Source: Microbulbifer agarilyticus (GTDB lineage: Bacteria > Pseudomonadota > Gammaproteobacteria > Pseudomonadales > Cellvibrionaceae). From it: a stretch of DNA of 64,000 nucleotides. Location of the stretch: positions 930,001 to 994,000 of the forward strand of contig NZ_CP019650.1 of assembly GCF_001999945.1 (NCBI RefSeq), in the 5' to 3' direction. Below the pieces are notes generated by a model that searched no databases, had not been told where the DNA came from, and saw only the letters and a list, made by a program, of their open reading frames with translations. Position 1 is the stretch's first letter, and each line of letters begins with the position of its first letter. A program made the position numbers and the translations under genes. Positions 51,361 to 60,516 of the stretch are shown piece by piece.

Positions 51361-53955
51361 TTAGAAGCTCATGCTGTACTCGGCGTATACCATACGACCG
51401 GTGGCATCATACAGGTCGTAGTGGTCACGAGCGTACTTGCCATCTTTGTCCATTACTGGATCTTCGTTGGTCAGGTTGCGCGCACCAACTTTGATTGCGC
51501 CGTAAGCCTCAGTATCCAGACGGTAGGACAGATTCATGGTGGTCCAGGAATCCAGATCCGCTCCGCTCTTCTCCAGGGTACCGGCATCGGTAACGCTGGT
51601 GAACTCATCATGCGCCGCAATGTAGTCAACGGTCAGGTCAACAGCGTGCATGCCCATGCTCCAGCCCAGAGAGAACTGGCCGCGGAGGCTCGGGTAGAGG
51701 TTGAAGGTGGAGATGTCCTGTACCGGGCCCTGATAGTAGGCATCGGTCTCGTAGGACAGCTGGTGGCTGACGAAACCACCCATGGAGATCAGACCGAAGT
51801 TGGTGTCGAAGCTACCGTCTACCTTCACGTCCACACCAGTTACGTCCAGCACACCTGCGTTGGTGGTTTGAGAGAAGAACTCACGCTGTGCACCAGTACC
51901 GGTAGTGTAGATACCGCTAGCCGGGTCCAGATTTACACCGGAAGCCAGGGCGTAGAAGATGCTCTGGGCAGAAGGCTGGATGATTACGTCTTCAACTTCT
52001 ACGTTCCACAGGGTGGCGTCCAGGCTCCAGCTGTCAGCGAACTGCCAGTTACCGCCGAAGGACATAGAGGTGGAGGTTTCCGCTTCCAGATCTTCGCTAG
52101 TGGAGTAGTAGGTGTCCCACTGACGGGAAAGACCAGTCGCCGGATCAGTTGCGTCTTCCGCAGAGAAGGCAGACGGACCGTACAGCTCGTCCAGCGCCGG
52201 AGCGCGGAAGCCTACACCAGCGCGGGCACGCAGAGTCAGGTCGTCAGACAGACGATAGCTTGCAGACAGAGACGGCGCTACGTTCGAGCCGAAGTCGCTG
52301 TAGTTATCGTAACGAACGGCAGCGTTCACTTCCATCTGGTCCATCACCGGGATGATGGCTTCAGCGAAGAGCGCTGCTACGTCACGATCGCCAGCAGCGG
52401 AGTTACCGGAGCTACCACCAACCAGGCCAGCTTCAGAAGCGTTATCGTACTGGTTGGCGTACGCCACGGAGTAGGCTTCAGCACCGGTCAGGACGATAGT
52501 TTCACCAGCGCCGAACCAGTCGCCGCCGTCAAACTGCAGGTGACCGTAGACTTTGGTCTGGGAGGTGAAGTTGTTCTGAGAAGTCAGGGCACGCATCGCG
52601 GCCGCACCTTCAGGGGAGAACGGATCAATGCCTTCGTTCAGAACGTAGTCCAGGCCCGGGTAGGACAGGTAGTAGGAACCGAATTCCTTCACCTCGTAGC
52701 GACCTTTCTGCGCATAAGTCTCGTAGCTCATGCCATTCGGCAGGTCGCCACGGAAACCAATGGTGAAGTCATACTGGCTGTCAGATACGTTGTTATCACG
52801 TGGGCCAATGTTGGTCCAGCGGTAGTAACCGGTGATCTCGTAGTCTTCGGTGATGGAGCCGTCAGCCAACAGGGCATCTACGTCGAACGGAACGTCCGCG
52901 TAATCAGCTGGCATGTCGGACCAAGCAGCCGCAGGCGGAGCGTAACGACCAAAAGAGTCAACCTTGGAGAAGAGCGCGTTCGCGAAGAACTCGACATTCT
53001 CAGAGATTTCGTAGTTGGCACTCAGGAAGGTGTTGATGCGGCTCAGCTCGGCCTTGTTGGCAGAGATGTTGGCATATGGGTAGGTACACAGGGTGCCGTC
53101 TGGCTCGCCGAAGGCTGCTGCGCCCATTTCGGTGAAGGTGGAATCGCCAGCACAGCTGGTTGCTGCCTGCAGACGGTAGTAATCGGTGTTTGGATCGTAG
53201 ATCTCGATGGTTTTACCGTAGTAGGAGTAGCCATCGGTATCCAGATAGGCGTCCAGGCGGCCGTCACCATTGTCGCGGATCCAAGCAGAGGTGTAATCGC
53301 GGTCACCATCGAAGATCGGGTCGCGATGGTTGTACTCGGCGGCGAAGGTGATGTTGCCACGGTCGCTGCTAACGCCGGTTACAAAGCTGAAAGACTCTTC
53401 GATACCGTCGTCGTTAGCGCGCTCACCACGGCGGGTGGTAAATTCGATACCTTCGAAGTTCTCACGCATCATCAGGTTAACAACGCCGGCAACAGCGTCA
53501 GAACCGTAAACTGCGGAAGCACCATCAGCCAGGATGTCGATGCGCTCTACAGCGGCCATCGGGATCATGTTCAGGTTGATGGAAGCTGCGCCCAGGTTCG
53601 GGGAACCCGGCATACGGCGACCATTGATCATTACCAGGCTGCGCTGGGAGCCCAGGCCGCGCAGGTCAACGGTGGCGTTGGACTGGGCGGAGCTACCGGA
53701 GCGCTCGTTGAAGGAGCCCAGGGAGTTCAGCGGAGTGTTGCGCAGGGTGTCGGCGATCATCAGGTTGCCAAGGGCATCGATGTCGGCACGGTCCATGCTT
53801 ACTACTTGCGCAGCTTCATCAAAGTTGGTGCGCTTAATGCGAGAACCGGTAACTACAACCTCTTCCACCATCGCACCTTCTTCTTGTGCGAATGCCGGCA
53901 GGGCTGGAACCATGATCGTAGCGGCTACGGCTACGGACAGGAGGTTCTTTTTCAT
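51361..53955 (-). CDS. TonB-dependent outer-membrane receptor 2
   Basis: An 864-residue receptor: signal peptide (1-23, ending PAFAQE), TonB-box-like VEEVVVTGSRIKR, plug with SLVMINGRRMPG and DGASAVYGSDAVAGVVNLM, and a barrel ending VYAEYSMSF. An FRAPALDELYGPSAFS segment (about residue 590) is the usual conserved barrel strand. Its 5' leader is homologous to that of receptor 3, including a paired stem. It has its own terminator. Substrate unknown; the absence of FecR or sigma genes beside it suggests control by other means, perhaps the leader. Confidence 0.94.
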   Translation of the reverse strand: MKKNLLSVAVAATIMVPALPAFAQEEGAMVEEVVVTGSRIKRTNFDEAAQVVSMDRADIDALGNLMIADTLRNTPLNSLGSFNERSGSSAQSNATVDLRGLGSQRSLVMINGRRMPGSPNLGAASINLNMIPMAAVERIDILADGASAVYGSDAVAGVVNLMMRENFEGIEFTTRRGERANDDGIEESFSFVTGVSSDRGNITFAAEYNHRDPIFDGDRDYTSAWIRDNGDGRLDAYLDTDGYSYYGKTIEIYDPNTDYYRLQAATSCAGDSTFTEMGAAAFGEPDGTLCTYPYANISANKAELSRINTFLSANYEISENVEFFANALFSKVDSFGRYAPPAAAWSDMPADYADVPFDVDALLADGSITEDYEITGYYRWTNIGPRDNNVSDSQYDFTIGFRGDLPNGMSYETYAQKGRYEVKEFGSYYLSYPGLDYVLNEGIDPFSPEGAAAMRALTSQNNFTSQTKVYGHLQFDGGDWFGAGETIVLTGAEAYSVAYANQYDNASEAGLVGGSSGNSAAGDRDVAALFAEAIIPVMDQMEVNAAVRYDNYSDFGSNVAPSLSASYRLSDDLTLRARAGVGFRAPALDELYGPSAFSAEDATDPATGLSRQWDTYYSTSEDLEAETSTSMSFGGNWQFADSWSLDATLWNVEVEDVIIQPSAQSIFYALASGVNLDPASGIYTTGTGAQREFFSQTTNAGVLDVTGVDVKVDGSFDTNFGLISMGGFVSHQLSYETDAYYQGPVQDISTFNLYPSLRGQFSLGWSMGMHAVDLTVDYIAAHDEFTSVTDAGTLEKSGADLDSWTTMNLSYRLDTEAYGAIKVGARNLTNEDPVMDKDGKYARDHYDLYDATGRMVYAEYSMSF

Positions 53956-54051
53956 TGTAAATCCTCTCTTGATCGTTGGATTTATGTTTTGAGTTGCCTA
54001 GTTAGGCGTGTGTGGAAACGACTACCCCCAAGCGGTCATTTCCTTCCCAAC
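53956..54051 (-). promoter_or_regulatory. Conserved 5' leader of receptor 2 with stem-loops
   Basis: On the minus strand GGAAATGAC (54043-54035) pairs with GTCGTTTCC (54022-54014), with CTTGGGG in the loop; a second hairpin GCCTA/TAGGC lies at 53996-54007. The leader aligns with that of receptor 3 from the ATG outward, and a 26-base block (54026-54051) differs at only two positions. Confidence 0.65.
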
Positions 54052-54232
54052 GTGTATTTAACGGACAGGGGATAAGTTCCCTCAAAAAAAAATATAAAAA
54101 TTTCAAAAGTGTCGTATTGGCAGGTTAGACAGGTGTCTATTGGTCGGTAAAAAGTATGAAATTTGAGCAGGCTTCTAAGTACATATAAAAGGCTCCGCCA
54201 TGATGGGGGGCTCTAAGTAGCGGAGGAGAGAC

Positions 54233-54256
54233 AAAAAAAGCGGCTCATAGAGCCGC
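54233..54256 (-). terminator. Intrinsic terminator of TonB-dependent receptor 3
   Basis: GCGGCTC at 54240-54246 pairs with GAGCCGC at 54250-54256 around a three-base loop, with seven T on the minus strand directly after. Confidence 0.93.
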
Positions 54257-54282
54257 CTTAAAGAGGTAAAAACGCCTAGAAC

Positions 54283-57114
54283 TTAGAAGTTAAAGCGAAC
54301 ACCAATGTAGCCACTGCGGCCAATCGGGTTATAGACCGCGGCGTTGGTATCAGTACCGGTTACGTTACCTGGCACACCGGACAGGATGATCGGCGCTTCT
54401 TCGTCGAGGAGGTTGGTTACCCCGATGTTTGCGCTGATGCTGTCGGTGAACTGGTAAGACGCGAATAGGTCGTGGCTTACATACTCTCCGACTGAATAGT
54501 CAAAGTCTGCACTGCTCAGATCCGGAGAAGCATCGCTCAGGTAGGAGGTTTCCAGCTGCACAATTAGGCGGTCCATGGCGTAGTTCACGGTTGCCAGCCA
54601 CTGGTGCTCGAAATAGCCCACTTCACCTACCAGTTCATCGTCGTCACCGAACTTGGTCAGGGTGTAGTCCATCACGTGGCCGTAGTTCAGGCTAACGCCC
54701 AGCTGACCCGGGCCAACGTCCATGCCCCATTGCGCCTGGAGGTCAATCCCTTCCGTCTTCAGGGTGCCTTCGTTGATGAAGCCGGAGTTTACTTCGGTAA
54801 TTTCGCCTTTCTGGAACGCAGCGCCGCTGCTGTCGCGGACGATGAAGTCACAGAAGTTGTTCGGGAAACTGGCGGAGTTGTAGCAGAAATCGACAGAGGT
54901 TTGACGGCCAACTGTATCGATCAGATCTTCGATTTCAATACTGTACCAGTCCAGGGACAGGGTCAGGTCACCGAAGTTACCCAGGGCCTGCTCGTAAACC
55001 GCGCCAAAGGTGTAGCTGTCAGAGGTTTCGGTAAACAGGTTCTCGTTACCTTTGCCGGTGAAACCACCAGTGCCCTGAATTTCGGGCTGGGTCAGCTCGA
55101 ATACACCTTCAGACGCAATACGCTCGGCAACCGCGGGAATGCTGCGGCAGTTATTCGCGACAACACCTGAAGTGGATGCGGTGACGCCGTTACAGGGGTC
55201 ACTAACAGTGGCGAAGTTCTCACCACCCGGAGAGAACAGCTCACTGATGTTGGGTGCACGTACGGCACGGGCGTACTGCCCGCGAACACGCAGGGAGTCG
55301 TCAATCACCCAGGAAACACGTCCGGTATAGGCGTCGGTGCTACCGATAGTGTCGTAGTCGGAGTAGCGGTATGCCGCACCAACACTCAGAGACTGGATCA
55401 GCGGTAGGTCGGTAAGAACCGGTGCCTCAAGCTCTACGTACACTTCGTTTACGCTGTAGCTGCCTTCGGTCGGCTCTTCTTTGTTACCTGCATTCTGGCC
55501 GGTACGGGTCAGGGCGTCAGGGAAGTCAGCGGCGTACTCATCGCGGTATTCCCAACCGGTTGCCATGCTAAGCGGGCCGGCCGGCAGCTCTACCAAAGTG
55601 CCATTAAAGTTGATGCCAGCAACGGTTTGCTTGGTGCGCTGGTCGCGGAGGGACGGTGCACGCACATAATCGGCAGCATCCGCAGAAATGGATCCCTTAC
55701 CAAAAATGTTAATGGGTACACAGCCTTCAGTTACCGCGGCAGGGTCAGCACAGATGAGGTTGCCATTGCCGTCGTCAACGACATTCAGCGCGTTGCGGAA
55801 GCTGGAAATATTCAGCTGGCCGGTACCGCGCTGACTGTCTTGCATCTGGCCCTGGCCGACAAAGGCGTCCCAGTTCCAGTCTTGAATTTCACCACGCAGT
55901 CCCATTAACGCGCGGAATGTTTGACGCTCGGCGAACGCACCGCGTTGATCCAACTCAGTAGTCCGACGCACAAACTGGATGTATTCGTCACCAGCGGCAA
56001 CCGCAAGGTTTCGCAGATCCTCGGGTACGAACGGGTTATCGATGGAGATACCGTCGATGAACAGATCTTCATAGGAGAAGGGGAAGGGCTCAATCTCGGT
56101 CTGGGTTTCGGTGCGCGCGAATGTGGTTTCAACAAACGCTTCCAGCGTGTCAGTCAACTCGTAGTTCAGATTGCCGCTGATCAAAAAGCGTTCAGTTGGA
56201 ACTGTATAGCGACGGAACTGCTGACGGTTAAAACCGTAGGTATCCGCATCCCAGGGAAGGACTTCGCCTGCGCCGGAGTCGTTGTCGAAGACATACTGAT
56301 CACCAGTGGACGGAATACCAAAGCGACCGTACTCGGAGAAAGAAGAATAGAACGGGGTAATGCTGTCGGTGATTTCGCCGCCGAAGTAGATGGCAGAGAG
56401 GTCATCGACCTGGGTATTGTTGCGGTCACGTGACAGTACACCGCCTTCGTCGGTATAGGTGATGGACACCACCGCATTACCCTTGTCGTCGTCGAAGTTG
56501 CCGCCTGCGGTCAGGTTGAAGCGGTCTGTGGTGTCGTCACCGTATTCCAGGGTCTGGCCATGCGAGGTGCTGATATTTACACCTTCAAAGTCATCTTTCA
56601 GGATGACATTGATTACGCCTGCCAGCGCGTCAGAACCGTAGATGGCCGAAGCGCCACCGGTAATCACTTCTACGCGTTCGATCAGTTCGGTCGGGATGGT
56701 GTTCCAGTCGACGGCAGAAGAGCCCGCTACACCAGAAACGTATCGACGGCCGTTTACCAGTACCAGGGTGCGGTCTTCACCCAGGTTGCGTAGTTCAACG
56801 GTATTGATACCGCCGCCGGAGGTGAAGAAGTTAGAGTTACTGGAGGACAGGCCGGAAACACCGGTTGCCGGTAGGGAGCGCAGAATATCCGCACTGTTCA
56901 GCTCACCAGAAAACTCAATATTGGTCGAATCCAGAGTAGTGATCGCCGTCGGGCTATCAAGGTTCGCACGCACGATACGAGAGCCGGTTACAACAACCTC
57001 TTCAACCAGCTGTGCCTCTTCTTGTGCGAATACAGACATGGAAGGAACCATGATCGCAGCGGCAGTAAGGCTCAGGGCGCCTTTAATGGCTGCGGACAGT
57101 CGGTTCTGTTTCAT
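54283..57114 (-). CDS. TonB-dependent outer-membrane receptor 3
   Basis: A 943-residue receptor from ATG 57114 (MKQNRLSAAIKGALSL); the frame stays open to 57201, but AGAGGA sits just before 57114 and the signal peptide starts there (ends MSVFAQE). TonB-box-like LVEEVVVTGSRIVR, plug with LVLVNGRRYVSG and GGASAIYGSDALAGVINVIL, barrel ending GRSGYIGVRFNF. The leader is shared with receptor 2, and the N-terminal style (AIKGA) with receptor 4, so these are likely products of gene duplication and divergence. Several Cys pairs occur in the barrel loops (PCNGV, NNCRS, FCYNS, NNFCDF). Substrate unknown. Confidence 0.94.
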   Translation of the reverse strand: MKQNRLSAAIKGALSLTAAAIMVPSMSVFAQEEAQLVEEVVVTGSRIVRANLDSPTAITTLDSTNIEFSGELNSADILRSLPATGVSGLSSSNSNFFTSGGGINTVELRNLGEDRTLVLVNGRRYVSGVAGSSAVDWNTIPTELIERVEVITGGASAIYGSDALAGVINVILKDDFEGVNISTSHGQTLEYGDDTTDRFNLTAGGNFDDDKGNAVVSITYTDEGGVLSRDRNNTQVDDLSAIYFGGEITDSITPFYSSFSEYGRFGIPSTGDQYVFDNDSGAGEVLPWDADTYGFNRQQFRRYTVPTERFLISGNLNYELTDTLEAFVETTFARTETQTEIEPFPFSYEDLFIDGISIDNPFVPEDLRNLAVAAGDEYIQFVRRTTELDQRGAFAERQTFRALMGLRGEIQDWNWDAFVGQGQMQDSQRGTGQLNISSFRNALNVVDDGNGNLICADPAAVTEGCVPINIFGKGSISADAADYVRAPSLRDQRTKQTVAGINFNGTLVELPAGPLSMATGWEYRDEYAADFPDALTRTGQNAGNKEEPTEGSYSVNEVYVELEAPVLTDLPLIQSLSVGAAYRYSDYDTIGSTDAYTGRVSWVIDDSLRVRGQYARAVRAPNISELFSPGGENFATVSDPCNGVTASTSGVVANNCRSIPAVAERIASEGVFELTQPEIQGTGGFTGKGNENLFTETSDSYTFGAVYEQALGNFGDLTLSLDWYSIEIEDLIDTVGRQTSVDFCYNSASFPNNFCDFIVRDSSGAAFQKGEITEVNSGFINEGTLKTEGIDLQAQWGMDVGPGQLGVSLNYGHVMDYTLTKFGDDDELVGEVGYFEHQWLATVNYAMDRLIVQLETSYLSDASPDLSSADFDYSVGEYVSHDLFASYQFTDSISANIGVTNLLDEEAPIILSGVPGNVTGTDTNAAVYNPIGRSGYIGVRFNF

Positions 57115-57213
57115 TGGAAATCCTCTCTTTATGTCGTTGGAGTTATGTGCATTGCCACTTGTTGCTGTGGCATTCGGAAATGACACTCCCCAAGTGGTCA
57201 TTTCCTACCCAAC
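57115..57213 (-). promoter_or_regulatory. Conserved 5' leader of receptor 3 with stem-loops
   Basis: GGAAATGAC (57205-57197, minus strand) pairs perfectly with GTCATTTCC (57184-57176); compared with receptor 2, one pair changes from G-T to A-T, preserving the stem. The loop again has CTTGGGG. A second hairpin GCCAC/GTGGC lies at 57154-57171, in the same place as in receptor 2 but with different bases. Confidence 0.65.
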
Positions 57214-57344
57214 TCATACGCAGCGAATGCGCGCTAGGTTTTCTCAAGAAATGTTTAAATATTCTCGAATGATCGTTTTGATAGGTGTGAGTTGCTGGAG
57301 AGGTTGACCGCTGAACAAAATGTGTTCAGCTAATACTTGCGAGC

Positions 57345-57374
57345 AAAAAAAAGCCCCGCACAAGGCAGGGCTTT
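57345..57374 (-). terminator. Intrinsic terminator of TonB-dependent receptor 4
   Basis: Nine-base stem (57351-57359 with 57365-57373, one G-T pair) followed on the minus strand by eight T. A further perfect seven-base hairpin (CTGAACA/TGTTCAG) stands at 57311-57329. Confidence 0.93.
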
Positions 57375-57392
57375 GACGAGAGGTAAAAACCT

Positions 57393-60170
57393 TTAGAACT
57401 CCAGGGTAATACCACCGTAGAAGTAGCGACCGACAGTGTCGTAGCTTCTCATCAGGGTGTTCATGTCATCATAGTTGGTGACATACGGAGGCTGTTGGTT
57501 CCAAAGGTTGCGGATACCACCGGTGATGGTGACGCCTTCCCACTGGAAGTAGTTGAAGTTCACATCCTGGTACCAGGTGTTATCAATCTGGGTGGCTAGG
57601 TCGCGCGGAGACGGATCGAAGTCGTCCACTTCACCGATCATACGAATGGTGGTGAAGGCGCTCCAGCAATCCAACTCGTAGCCCACGGTGCCGTAGAACT
57701 TCCACTCAGGGAAGGCCACGATGGCGGTGGTTACTGGGTCAGCATAGAAGTAGCCCGCCAGGTCAATGGTGGGGTCGTCCACGCTTCCTCGGTACTTCCA
57801 CTCGTGCAGGTAGGTCGCTGTAGCATTCACTGTCACTATGCCTGGACCAACAGGCACACTGTAATCGAAGCCCAAGTCGACACCAGAGGTTTCGAAGGTG
57901 GCCACGTTCTGGCTGTTCAGCAATTGACCGGCAATGGTCAGGTCGGAGGCGCGTCGAGTAGGCGCTCCCGCTGATGGACTAGTGCCCACCGCCGCTGCAC
58001 CAGTGATCAGATCACACAAAGGTGAGCTGAAGTTGGGGCTTTCGTAGCAGCCTTGCACAATGGTGTCTGTGGTCAGGGTGCCGATAGCGTCATCAATACT
58101 GATATTGAAGTAGTCGAGGGTGAAGCCCATGTCGTCAGTCCAGGACGGGGTCCACACTACGCCCAGAGTCCAGCTTTCGGACTTCTCGGCCGCTAGATCT
58201 GGGTTGCCACCGAACAGACCGGTTGCCTGGGTCGACGAAATGGTGGTGCCTGGCGCAATACCGTCTGCGGCACAGTTCGCTCGGATATTTGGGTCATCCG
58301 CGGCGCCGTATTCGTTACACGGGTCGGCATAGGACTCTGCAGATACCGTTGGGGGGAGGAATAGGTCGTCCAGGCCCGGTGCACGGAAGCCTTCCGAGTA
58401 GGTACCGCGGAAGCGCAGCTCTTCGAGTGGCGCATATTCCAGCACTGCGCCGAAGGTAGTGTCGCTACCGATGGTGTTGTAGTCGGAATAGCGGAAGGAG
58501 GCTTCTACTGCGAGGACTTCGACCCAGGGTTCGCCATCCATGATTGGGAGTCGTACCTCCCCATAGAACTCGTCGACGCTGTAGTTACCACCCCAGGAGT
58601 CGCCACTAACAAAGTAGATCTGACCAATCTGCGCGGCACCATCTGCGACAATTTCCACGCGCTCGGCACGGTGCTCATAGCCTACTGCCCAGGCTGGTCC
58701 TTCGCTGGCCAGAGACCAATCACCGAAGTCGCCTACCAGGTTCGCTTGGAGGCTACGCAAGGTGGAACGCTCTACCGGTGAGTTGGTTACAAGAGCGTAC
58801 TCTTGCATTTCTGGGGTAAGGGTTCCTTCCGCAAAGGGGTTCCACGCGACTACGCCAGTGGCGCCAACAGCGGCCGCACAATCTGGGTCTTCTGCGCAAA
58901 GATCCGGATCAAGGAGATTCTGGAAGCGCACAGTGTTGCCGCGGCCGCGGTCGATCTGTGAGTCTACCCAGCGCGCATAATTGTAAGACAGGTCCCAGGT
59001 CCACTCGTTACAGAATTCACCTTCCAGGCCGAGAACACCACGCCAGGTGTTCAAATCCTGAGTGAATGCGCGGCCGCCGGTTTCCTCCAGGCGGCGACCA
59101 ATGTTCACTGGTTCGCCGATAGGGTTATAGGGATTGCTTACAGGTACTTCTGGTCCCCAGAAGGTACCCTCTGCAGCCAGTAGCTGATCGGAGCGGCGGT
59201 TTACAAAAGAGAGTTCGGTAAACGCGTTAATGTCGGTGAAGTCTTTCCAGTCGTACAGCTCGTAGGTGCCGTAACCATACATGGACGCGACTTCTTGCGG
59301 GGTGATCAGGTAGCTCACTTCCGCGAAGTTATAGGCATCGGTGGCTGCGTCGAAATCGCGCACCAGACCGGTAACTGGATCTACGATCAGCTGATCGGAA
59401 TTCGCGGTGGGGGAGAAGCGCGCGGGTGTGGTTGTCGAGCTACCGCCGCAAATGACGTCACCGCCAATTTCACGTCGCGGGCAATCGGAGAAGCGGCGAT
59501 CGCCCTGACCGATTCGTTCGCGCTTGGTGTACTGCGCGTTGACCATTACGTGCCCTTTGTCATTGGAGGCACCCAAAGTCATTGCGGCCAGGTATTCGTC
59601 ACCGTCGCCGTGGGTGGAAGAGCCGTACTCCGCTCGGAGCTCCGCACCTTCAAAACCCTTTTTGGTGATGATGTTGATAACACCGGCGATGGCATCGGAA
59701 CCGTAAATGGTCGATGCACCGTCCCGCAGAATTTCCACACGCTCAATAATGGAAACGGGGATGGTGTTTAGGTCCACCACACCCGTTGCGCCGGCAGATG
59801 AGCTGAGTCGGCGGCCGTTCATCAAAATAAGTGTGCGGTTGGAACCCAAGCCGCGCAAAGAAGCGGTGGAAAGACCGGCACTGCCGTTGTTCACGGAAGA
59901 GCCCAGCTGGCCACCTGTCATAGATGGAATGTTTTGCAGGAAATCTTCCAGCGTTGTCTGGCCCGACTGCTCCAGTGCAGCCGCATCGAATACGGTGATG
60001 GGCGTGGCGCTATTGGCATCCGTCGCACGTTGAATGCGAGAACCGGTTACAACAATTTCCTCAACCTGCGCCTGAGCATCCTGAGCAAACGAAACGGTAG
60101 AAAAGCTGGATGCGACGGCTGCAGCTGCGATTGCGCCCTTGATTGCCCGAGAAAGACGGGTTTTGTCCAT
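57393..60170 (-). CDS. TonB-dependent outer-membrane receptor 4
   Basis: A 925-residue receptor from ATG 60170 (MDKTRLSRAIKGAIA); the longer frame to 60239 lacks support, whereas GGAGAGG precedes 60170. Signal peptide ends TVSFAQD; TonB-box-like VEEIVVTGSRIQR; plug with LILMNGRRLSSS and DGASTIYGSDAIAGVINII; barrel with FRAPGLDDLFLPP and a C-terminal YFYGGITLEF. Extracellular loops include Cys pairs (SDCPRREIGGDVICGG; DLCAEDPDCAAA). Terminator downstream. The leader does not share the stem of receptors 2 and 3. Substrate unknown. Confidence 0.94.
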   Translation of the reverse strand: MDKTRLSRAIKGAIAAAAVASSFSTVSFAQDAQAQVEEIVVTGSRIQRATDANSATPITVFDAAALEQSGQTTLEDFLQNIPSMTGGQLGSSVNNGSAGLSTASLRGLGSNRTLILMNGRRLSSSAGATGVVDLNTIPVSIIERVEILRDGASTIYGSDAIAGVINIITKKGFEGAELRAEYGSSTHGDGDEYLAAMTLGASNDKGHVMVNAQYTKRERIGQGDRRFSDCPRREIGGDVICGGSSTTTPARFSPTANSDQLIVDPVTGLVRDFDAATDAYNFAEVSYLITPQEVASMYGYGTYELYDWKDFTDINAFTELSFVNRRSDQLLAAEGTFWGPEVPVSNPYNPIGEPVNIGRRLEETGGRAFTQDLNTWRGVLGLEGEFCNEWTWDLSYNYARWVDSQIDRGRGNTVRFQNLLDPDLCAEDPDCAAAVGATGVVAWNPFAEGTLTPEMQEYALVTNSPVERSTLRSLQANLVGDFGDWSLASEGPAWAVGYEHRAERVEIVADGAAQIGQIYFVSGDSWGGNYSVDEFYGEVRLPIMDGEPWVEVLAVEASFRYSDYNTIGSDTTFGAVLEYAPLEELRFRGTYSEGFRAPGLDDLFLPPTVSAESYADPCNEYGAADDPNIRANCAADGIAPGTTISSTQATGLFGGNPDLAAEKSESWTLGVVWTPSWTDDMGFTLDYFNISIDDAIGTLTTDTIVQGCYESPNFSSPLCDLITGAAAVGTSPSAGAPTRRASDLTIAGQLLNSQNVATFETSGVDLGFDYSVPVGPGIVTVNATATYLHEWKYRGSVDDPTIDLAGYFYADPVTTAIVAFPEWKFYGTVGYELDCWSAFTTIRMIGEVDDFDPSPRDLATQIDNTWYQDVNFNYFQWEGVTITGGIRNLWNQQPPYVTNYDDMNTLMRSYDTVGRYFYGGITLEF

Positions 60171-60516
60171 GGTATACCTCTCCTGATACCGGTAATGATC
60201 GCCGAATATGGCTACGCCCTCCCTGACAACTGCATACATCTATCAACAAGAGGCTTGCTATCAACCCTAGAACAATTTTTCACCGTTCAAGTCGATTCGT
60301 GAATGAAATTGCGCCTTTGGTACAGACGTGCCAAAACCGGCGTCAGATGCGGGGAAAATGGCGAACGAGGTGTGCGTTCGTTGCGCGAAAGTGCGGATGA
60401 GAAGCGCCAGCGCGAGAGGCGTATGAAGGGTGTTTGAGAAAAATATTCTGCGTCAGGAGTTTCGTAGGAAAGTGGGCGAAGGAAAAATTCGCGGAGAATT
60501 TTTCGCGACGTTTGCT
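60171..60516. other. 346-base intergenic region between receptors 4 and 5
   Basis: No gene supported. A nine-base stem, GAAAAATTC at 60482-60490 with GAATTTTTC at 60496-60504, lies just after the receptor 5 stop but has no separate T-run, so its role as terminator is uncertain. The promoter of receptor 4 should be in 60240-60440; I see no clear boxes. Confidence 0.5.

Larger units (their letters stand above)
53956..54282. other. 327-base intergenic region between receptors 2 and 3
   Basis: It holds the receptor 2 leader (53956-54051), an AT-rich stretch at 54080-54200 where the promoter should be, and the receptor 3 terminator near 54233-54256. No gene is supported. Confidence 0.6.

Noticed and set aside
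51421..54075. An 884-codon open frame on the plus strand opposite receptor 2
   Set aside because: Antisense shadow of a real receptor gene; runs across its leader and has no recognisable motifs or signal peptide.
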